A stretch of DNA of 64,000 nt from a virus, in IMG/VR virus record IMGVR_UViG_3300025853_000041, positions 1-64,000 of that record; one strand, 5' to 3'. Under the pieces are notes generated by a model. It saw only the letters and a program-made list of their open reading frames with translations. It ran no database searches and was not told where the DNA came from. This document shows, piece by piece, positions 58,801 to 64,000 of the stretch. The stretch's first letter is position 1. Each line of letters opens with the position of its first letter. The position numbers and the translations under genes were made by a program.

Positions 58801-61800
58801 AGAACCCACAGAAGAGGTTAGCCCTGAGGACAGTCCAGAGACTGTTGAGGGGAATGAAATCACTGATACTGGCATCCCAGAGGCTGCACCTCCTGTGACT
58901 ACAACTCCATTTGGCACTGTCTCAACAGATAGAAACCAAGAAGTTGAAATGTTAGCAGAGGAATTCAAAGAAGCAGTATCAGAAGATATGGAAACTATTG
59001 AAGGTATGATTGAAGATGCACCTGAAGCTCCACCTATGGACATTTTTATGGACATGGATGAAGATGAGATGATTGAATCTTTAGGAGGTAAAAATCAAGG
59101 TAATCCTTTAGTAAGTATAGGTAACAAGATGAAAGATTTTGTTGCAAAGGCTAAGAAAACCACAGGTAGAGATGTAACTTTTGAAGATTTCTTATTAGCT
59201 GTTGCTGGTAGAGGACCAATATCTGATTACAAAAGCTACTTAACCTTATTTGCAAATGCTTGGAGCAATGCAGGTTTAGGTCAAGTAAATGCTCAAGAAA
59301 AGTATATAGCTGCAGTTGAGATGGCAAACCTACTTAATGAAAAAATTGAGATGGCTACCAATGAAGTTCTAGAAATATCTCCAGAGCAAACTAAAAAATT
59401 AGAAACAGAAGAAAAAGCTTTAGGTTTAACAACCACTGAAACAGAGGTAGTTAATCGTGATGCTAATGGAATTCCTGTTGTTACTCAAAAAAGAGATAAT
59501 GTCTTTGACGAGATTTACAAGATTAATAATGCTGCACTTGAGTTTACAGAAGAAGAAGTAACTGACCCTGAAACAGGAGAGGTATATATTCGTAGAACTA
59601 CTGCTCCTATTGCAAAAAGAAATGAAGAAGCAGGCACAAATATTAATAATCTTGTACATCCTGACAAAAATAATAAAGGAGATATTGTCACTGTTCCTAA
59701 ACCTGTCCCAGAAGAGATAGGAAGTATTATGGTTTCAGTGAGAAATGATAAAGGAAGAACAGTTAAAAGAATATCTTTTGCAGAATGGGCTGAAGAGAAT
59801 AGAGGAGACATGAGTATGGAAGAATTCTCTGAAACTGATGAATACATTGCAAAAGTTCCTATGTTTTATGTAGATAGTGAAGGACAAAAAATAGGCTGGG
59901 TAGCAGAGGCTGACTGGTTTAACCCTTCAACTGAAGGAGAAATGTCTGAAGCTGACAGAAACAACATTAAAGTAAGTAACCTTTCTGGAACTGAATTAGC
60001 TGAAATCGAAAGAAAAAAGCAAAGTGCTCTTTCATTAAGAAAAGAAATCTTAGCAGGGAATGTAGAACAATTTGAAATAGTTTCAGATGGTACTTCATTT
60101 GTTAGGTTATACTTCAAACAAGATGAAGAAGGTAACACTATACCTCCAAAACCTTTATCTGAGGTAGCTCCTGATAGTCAGATAGCAATAATGGGAGTTA
60201 ATGGTCTGCATTTTGTAGATGGTCAAACTCAAATTAGTACTGATGATATAATCAATTGGGGAGACAGTGATTCTGGTTTCTCAAGAAAAGTAGAAAAAGT
60301 TTCTGCTGATGGGAAATCTAAAAAGTTTGTTGTAGAGAATGCTAATAAAGCTGTATATCTTCAACATGTAGCTACTGTCAATGGAGTTAAAAAATATGAG
60401 ATTAGTCTCACTCAAAGACAAAATGATGAAAATGGTGCAGGTGTACCTAAATCAGTAATTGAGACTGTAAGAATTTTGGCTGCTGCTAATACTATTTTAA
60501 TGAATGATACCTTTAGTGTTAAAAAACCTGGTAACATTCCTTTCATTGCTAAGGATAATCCTTATAGAATGACAAAAGAGCAAGCTCAACAGATTCATGA
60601 TAAAGTTAAAAAAGAAACAGGACTTTCTTTATCTACATCTCTAAATGAGTTGATAGAAGGACTTGTTAACATTAAAGATGCTAAGGGAGGAAAAGTGAGT
60701 AGTGGTCTTACAATAGCTAGTCTATCTAACAGGTGGGACAAAGATAATGGTCATGCTGTTAAAGATTCACAGTTTGTTGAGAATACTAAATTTGGTAGAG
60801 ACACACATTTAGGTAAAATTGTATCTATTGCTAAAACAGATAATGGACAATTTGAAGTAAATGTTATTGCAGAAAGTTATATTGACTACTTAAAGGACAC
60901 ACATAAGACTAATATGATGGGTTACAATGTAGGCACAAGTGATAATCCTGTATATACTCCTGCTATTCAACAAGCAGTTAGAATCAAGCCAATCAGAAAA
61001 GTAAAACCAGTTAATGAAATTGTAGAAGAAAACACTACTGCTCCTACTGTTATACAAAAAACAGAGAAGATTGTAGAAGAAGTTAACAATATGGATGAAA
61101 TTGCTGAGGTTTTGGATATTGAAGTGGAAACCAAAACTGAAGAGCAAAAAGTTGCAAGAGAGGCTGCTTTAAATAAAGCCATTGCTACTATTGAAGCTCT
61201 TGGAGGTCAGGTAAACACTGTTGAAGAAAGTGATGAACTTATTGTTTCTGAAATGACTTCAGCACAAAATGTTACTGATTCAATATTAATTACTGAAGGA
61301 TTAACAGTAGAACAAGAAGAAGACCTTATTGGTAGTCTTGCTGCTGAACTGGCAGATAAAAACGCTGATTATAAGCAGATAATGATGAACCTAAATAGTG
61401 ATTTAGCTCATGCAAATACTGCTATTACTAATTCTAAAAATGATTTAATTGATTTTAAAGGTAATCCTACTGTGGATGCTGTGTTAAATTCTTTAAATAC
61501 TTTGAGCACACAAATTCAAAAAGTAAGAGAGAATAGAGATAGGCTGTTAGCTGAAGCTTCTGATAGAGGCAGAAGAGACAGTTTTGTTGTTGATGTTTAT
61601 GAGGAGACAGAAGGAATGTCTGAAAAAGATTATGGTAAAAAAAGTAATGAAGCATTACCAGTAGATAAACTGGGGACTGCTTTGAAAAGAATATTTGCTA
61701 AAGTAGAAACAGGGCAAAAAGGATTCTTAGGTAGAAATAAAATTGCACCATTTAAAAGTATGTATGATACTGTTTTATTAACACTATCTGAATCTATTGG

Positions 61801-64000
61801 AGCAACAACAGACTTTAAAGATATGATGAATATCTTAAGAGAATACTCTGATAGTAACTATTGGATGAAATCTTTAATTGAAAAATTAGAGGCTTCTGAT
61901 GAACAAATACAAAATGCTTTTGTTTATAACATGCATGCTCAAAAAGTTACAGCTTATTTTTCAGGTTTTACTCAAAACAATAATACTTTGAATGCTACAT
62001 TTTATGAGAGTAATTCAAATTCTGCAGTGAGAGCCATTAAAAGAAACTGGCAAGATAACTTTAATAGAACTGCATTAAATGATATGGGTCAATTGAACTT
62101 GGAAGAGGTTAATAGGCTATACAATGAATACTTAAGTTGGGGTAAAAGTCCTGAGAAACAAGATTCTGACACTTTAAGATATTGGTTAGACAACTTTGGT
62201 ATTCGTTTATCAGAGAAGACCATGGAACAGCTTATGTTAGGAGAACTAAGGATTGTAAAAGATGGTGTAGCAGTTAAGCAACCATTTAAGGCTTTATTTG
62301 AGCATTCTGCAGGTGTATTCAATATTTTGAATGAATACCTTATAAAAAACAAAGATGCAAAAGGAGACTTAGGTTTCAGCACAAACACAAAATTAAATCC
62401 TTTCAGTGATATGCACTCTTTATTAGAGCAATTAGCATATCTGGAAGCTAAAAATAATAATAAATATGCCAGTACTACAAGAAGGTCAGGTGGTAAAACT
62501 TTATCTGAAGTAGAGAATATGACATATTTTTACCAACAAATAAGAAAACTTAAAAACTCAGTATTGAGTAAAAACAGTTATGTTGATAAATTAAGAAAAA
62601 CAAGCTTTGCTCAAGATTCTTATATGTTGAGAATGCTTAAAGAAGACCCTGAATTTGTTGAAGCTTTTGACCATGGTTTGATGGACCTTATGGCATTGAA
62701 AGATATCTATAAAGATTCTCCAATGTTTGCAAGTATAGAAGAATTAAGTGAAGAAGATTATCAATTAGCTTTAAGAATTGCATTCCAAGCTAAAGGTAGA
62801 GATGCAAAAATGGACAAGAAAACTGGTTTTAAAATCAGATTATCAAACATGAATACTCTAACCAATTCTGATAAAGGTAGAATGGTAATGTTGAAAACTT
62901 TTGTCTATGATTTTTTCAGAAGTGAACAAGCTTTTGATAAAGACGAAAAGGGGAACTTCGTATTTTCTGATAATTTGAATGAATTGATGTGGAATGATTA
63001 TGTGATGCCTGAATTAAGAAGAATGCACACTTTCATTAATTCAAATCAAGTGACTGATATCAAAGGATATTCAGAGGGAGCTGTTAGATTTAATGTGTTC
63101 CCTGTCCTTAATACTATTACAAACAAAAAAGGGCAAACTATAAAAGAAGCTATTGAAGCTGGAGCCAGTTTAGAACAAATTAAAGAACAGTTTAAAACTG
63201 ATGCCACTAAAGAAGTAGAGAAAAATACTTTTGCAGAAGCTGAAAAAGTTTCAACTAAAAGAAAAACTAATAATGATGCAGAATATTTGGCAGGAAGAAA
63301 AGTTGGAACTCCTGAAGAAAAAAACTTTTTAGCTGAAGTTGATTTTATTTTGAATTCTAAACTGAGTTCAATGAATTATATGCAAATGGTTGCAGGAGAC
63401 CCAGCATTATACTATAAATCAAAAGCTGACAGTACCTCCAAAAATTTAAAAGAGGCTACTAAAGCTTCTATGCAAAGTGCTATTAACCTTGGTAAAAGGA
63501 TGGCAGCAATGATTGCACCAGGAAAGAATTTAGCCAACTCAAAAGGAAACAAGTATATTCAATTATTTATGGATGACATATATGGGTCAGCTTCTAATTT
63601 AGAAGACATTATAGGTTGGCACTATCCTGTTGAAGAGATTGATGAGATGAATCCTGAAACAAAGATGTCTTACAGAGCAATGATTAAAGTTTCTGTATCA
63701 GGAGACACTAAATATGACAAGATATTGAAAGCACAGTTTGATACTGTTTCAGATTTTATTGGAATTGAATCTACTGATGCTCAAGAATACTCAAGTGTTA
63801 AAGAACATCTTTATATCCTTGAAAAGCAAGGACGTTTACCTCAAGAGACAATTAATGAAATTCGTGAAAAGATTGATATGCAGCATAAATTTTACCACAC
63901 TAAATCTAATGTGGGTAAACCTATTCCTGCTGAGTTGTCTTTGAGCACTATAATTAACAGCAAAAATAAAGCAATTGATGGTAAAACACAATTAGAGATT
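55841..64000 (+). CDS. Giant virion protein, 5' 2720 codons; probable virion RNA polymerase region
   Basis: The frame starts at ATG 55841 (MNEEDILQLKLAGYIVENGN) and stays open to the window end. Residues about 385-425 form a Gly- and Ala-rich amphipathic stretch (YLAGGVFGRMAGKVVGKG) that could pass membranes. Residues about 950-1100 are acidic and low in complexity. The last 250 residues (LGKRMAAMIAPGKNLANSKG, ESTDAQEYSSVKEHL, NVGKPIPAEL) resemble the part of crAss-like virion RNA polymerases that precedes the catalytic DFDGD motif, which would lie beyond the edge. This polymerase is ejected with the DNA and starts early transcription. The polymerase call is inference. Confidence 0.62.
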   Translation, partial: MNEEDILQLKLAGYIVENGNILSPEGQFLSNVEVNGKAYNSLDSEEDYNYLKEAEETILSDRTAAEEAKNQQKEKITQYEANPLIFADLDDVSDEVFTEYMDKKAEDNEPGAYMLKDDLIAEKKSEAIQEDLVNNLETGEPLSTNTIFTEIQKDTMFQDKGINFDILKEVLPTENRIKEIENVDEDVDTILKGVTSEKKDKDRNIFSKLGDWMWDGIYSGIAALTPDGVGMDDKDLKKEYVGLNEKRKNLLKPEIAKISNVLKEELDFYNKDYEENYSNAGALFGREDQDINNYVRRQLQSKINYLDSFVDDANVYNLISEEFLTDVGTLGLRDAHDAVKYRAHLIGKLENGEELTPTEQRAVENLGRIDLLGGLDLEQSTLYNLTYGAGHSVSYLAGGVFGRMAGKVVGKGIAKGVTGAVGSNFASKLATAGGKQVVKESIGRTVGLVGDIATQATLHTSNLANTIDNYYGTVHMGFDEDGNKVLETDRMQYESVQRDITLYEDALNSGLVPEDQLEATKSNLKYLKQMFSEMKEPQTVGGALAKSWTGNFVESASEVATLNVLKGIPNNLVTRKLTEGLRKTPTWKNLVSKTKSFTAGPTNILNKINKPFPKTMEALNSFSGNRLGNVTIGGNLEEALEEVAVQVVPVWGETDKEAAARKDELLHGSFYFNVLAQAPLQKIIMSPVGTAIRGKNYINRKLDADYRQTKKNFNELMKDLQKGGLEKEEFDEILMAAGSGNFSQLEYKNKIKELDERGETVQANKIRENRIFNAAFMAMKHGKGKEFISALEKSLAKQQAPTTIPTQKEAATIAATIQAITEAKAVQKSMKKVEGLPNAEFILNLEYNKRNLEKNKEGIRAELSAIDASELLSDEQKEGQRLMWDGLMEDTEKGLRVLNKKIEGEKSPTKIKRYKDEASMMVFAKRHLEQQKKEGVEQMSLETAIEEAYGKSISNSSKKKVLKTMEAVEILQIAQQEAKEKAAPIVEEPTEEVSPEDSPETVEGNEITDTGIPEAAPPVTTTPFGTVSTDRNQEVEMLAEEFKEAVSEDMETIEGMIEDAPEAPPMDIFMDMDEDEMIESLGGKNQGNPLVSIGNKMKDFVAKAKKTTGRDVTFEDFLLAVAGRGPISDYKSYLTLFANAWSNAGLGQVNAQEKYIAAVEMANLLNEKIEMATNEVLEISPEQTKKLETEEKALGLTTTETEVVNRDANGIPVVTQKRDNVFDEIYKINNAALEFTEEEVTDPETGEVYIRRTTAPIAKRNEEAGTNINNLVHPDKNNKGDIVTVPKPVPEEIGSIMVSVRNDKGRTVKRISFAEWAEENRGDMSMEEFSETDEYIAKVPMFYVDSEGQKIGWVAEADWFNPSTEGEMSEADRNNIKVSNLSGTELAEIERKKQSALSLRKEILAGNVEQFEIVSDGTSFVRLYFKQDEEGNTIPPKPLSEVAPDSQIAIMGVNGLHFVDGQTQISTDDIINWGDSDSGFSRKVEKVSADGKSKKFVVENANKAVYLQHVATVNGVKKYEISLTQRQNDENGAGVPKSVIETVRILAAANTILMNDTFSVKKPGNIPFIAKDNPYRMTKEQAQQIHDKVKKETGLSLSTSLNELIEGLVNIKDAKGGKVSSGLTIASLSNRWDKDNGHAVKDSQFVENTKFGRDTHLGKIVSIAKTDNGQFEVNVIAESYIDYLKDTHKTNMMGYNVGTSDNPVYTPAIQQAVRIKPIRKVKPVNEIVEENTTAPTVIQKTEKIVEEVNNMDEIAEVLDIEVETKTEEQKVAREAALNKAIATIEALGGQVNTVEESDELIVSEMTSAQNVTDSILITEGLTVEQEEDLIGSLAAELADKNADYKQIMMNLNSDLAHANTAITNSKNDLIDFKGNPTVDAVLNSLNTLSTQIQKVRENRDRLLAEASDRGRRDSFVVDVYEETEGMSEKDYGKKSNEALPVDKLGTALKRIFAKVETGQKGFLGRNKIAPFKSMYDTVLLTLSESIGATTDFKDMMNILREYSDSNYWMKSLIEKLEASDEQIQNAFVYNMHAQKVTAYFSGFTQNNNTLNATFYESNSNSAVRAIKRNWQDNFNRTALNDMGQLNLEEVNRLYNEYLSWGKSPEKQDSDTLRYWLDNFGIRLSEKTMEQLMLGELRIVKDGVAVKQPFKALFEHSAGVFNILNEYLIKNKDAKGDLGFSTNTKLNPFSDMHSLLEQLAYLEAKNNNKYASTTRRSGGKTLSEVENMTYFYQQIRKLKNSVLSKNSYVDKLRKTSFAQDSYMLRMLKEDPEFVEAFDHGLMDLMALKDIYKDSPMFASIEELSEEDYQLALRIAFQAKGRDAKMDKKTGFKIRLSNMNTLTNSDKGRMVMLKTFVYDFFRSEQAFDKDEKGNFVFSDNLNELMWNDYVMPELRRMHTFINSNQVTDIKGYSEGAVRFNVFPVLNTITNKKGQTIKEAIEAGASLEQIKEQFKTDATKEVEKNTFAEAEKVSTKRKTNNDAEYLAGRKVGTPEEKNFLAEVDFILNSKLSSMNYMQMVAGDPALYYKSKADSTSKNLKEATKASMQSAINLGKRMAAMIAPGKNLANSKGNKYIQLFMDDIYGSASNLEDIIGWHYPVEEIDEMNPETKMSYRAMIKVSVSGDTKYDKILKAQFDTVSDFIGIESTDAQEYSSVKEHLYILEKQGRLPQETINEIREKIDMQHKFYHTKSNVGKPIPAELSLSTIINSKNKAIDGKTQLEI

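Noticed and set aside
1-64000. Stop codon reassignment (TAG or TGA read as an amino acid), known in some crAss-like phages
   Set aside because: TAA, TAG and TGA all end genes at sensible places, and the large structural genes read through with the standard code.
1-64000. CRISPR arrays, insertion sequences or transposases
   Set aside because: No spaced repeat arrays, terminal inverted repeats with transposase genes or integrase-like sequences were seen.

Overview
The window is a 64-kb piece of a tailed-phage genome that looks like a crAss-like phage (Crassvirales) infecting a member of the Bacteroidota, quite possibly a flavobacterium. I base this on four things: a family-A DNA polymerase, SF1 and SF2 helicases and a ligase in one block; a terminase, portal, scaffold-like and capsid series in an opposing block; ring, nozzle and cargo genes ending in a giant ORF of virion-RNA-polymerase type; and host-style signals. 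Those signals are TAnnTTTG promoters, A-rich ribosome binding sites and a flavobacterial signal peptide ending SAQ. The DNA is AT-rich, genes overlap by ATGA or TAATG, and all three stop codons are used normally. Assignments rest on motifs and remembered families; no database was searched.

Left block (1-18.6 kb, all minus strand). The replication genes lie at 1-6.2 kb: DNA ligase (cut by the window edge), SF2 helicase, family-A polymerase with a 3'-5' exonuclease, an OB-fold SSB-like protein and an SF1 helicase. Next comes an accessory zone of small genes broken up by structured non-coding stretches. The clearest RNA gene is a phage tmRNA at 7950-8326. It has a full acceptor stem with the alanine G3-U70 wobble, a T arm, and an apparent 40-codon tag frame. 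Nearby envelope genes include a CAP-domain protein, an RlpA-like double-psi barrel protein, an outer-membrane beta-barrel, a mini-lipoprotein and several tiny membrane peptides. A phosphoribosyltransferase is also present. A stretch of about 750 nt at 14.8-15.6 kb is packed with hairpins and bounded by two intrinsic terminators, and may be a large structured RNA. Near the strand switch are two tandem paralogous genes that share an upstream repeat.

Right block (18.7-64 kb, all plus strand). Two receptor-binding or fibre genes come first, then a small gene cluster (winged-helix-like, IHF-like, zinc-ribbon, possible cell-wall enzyme). After these come terminase small (tentative) and large subunits, portal, scaffold-like protein and major capsid protein, followed by decoration, connector and fibre proteins. 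A membrane protein, a YadA-like fibre, a holin, a metallophosphoesterase and a PD-(D/E)XK nuclease follow. The end of the block holds ring protein 1, an IHF-like protein, ring protein 2, a 1946-residue nozzle (muzzle) protein with a von Willebrand A-like insertion and a hydrophobic hairpin, two cargo proteins, and a giant ORF running off the window, probably the virion RNA polymerase.

Transcription logic: at least seven host-type -7 elements precede genes or gene groups of the right block and one divergent left gene. Several lie only 4-6 nt from the ATG, which implies leaderless mRNAs. The left block mostly lacks this element, so it may use another polymerase, such as the enzyme packaged in the virion.
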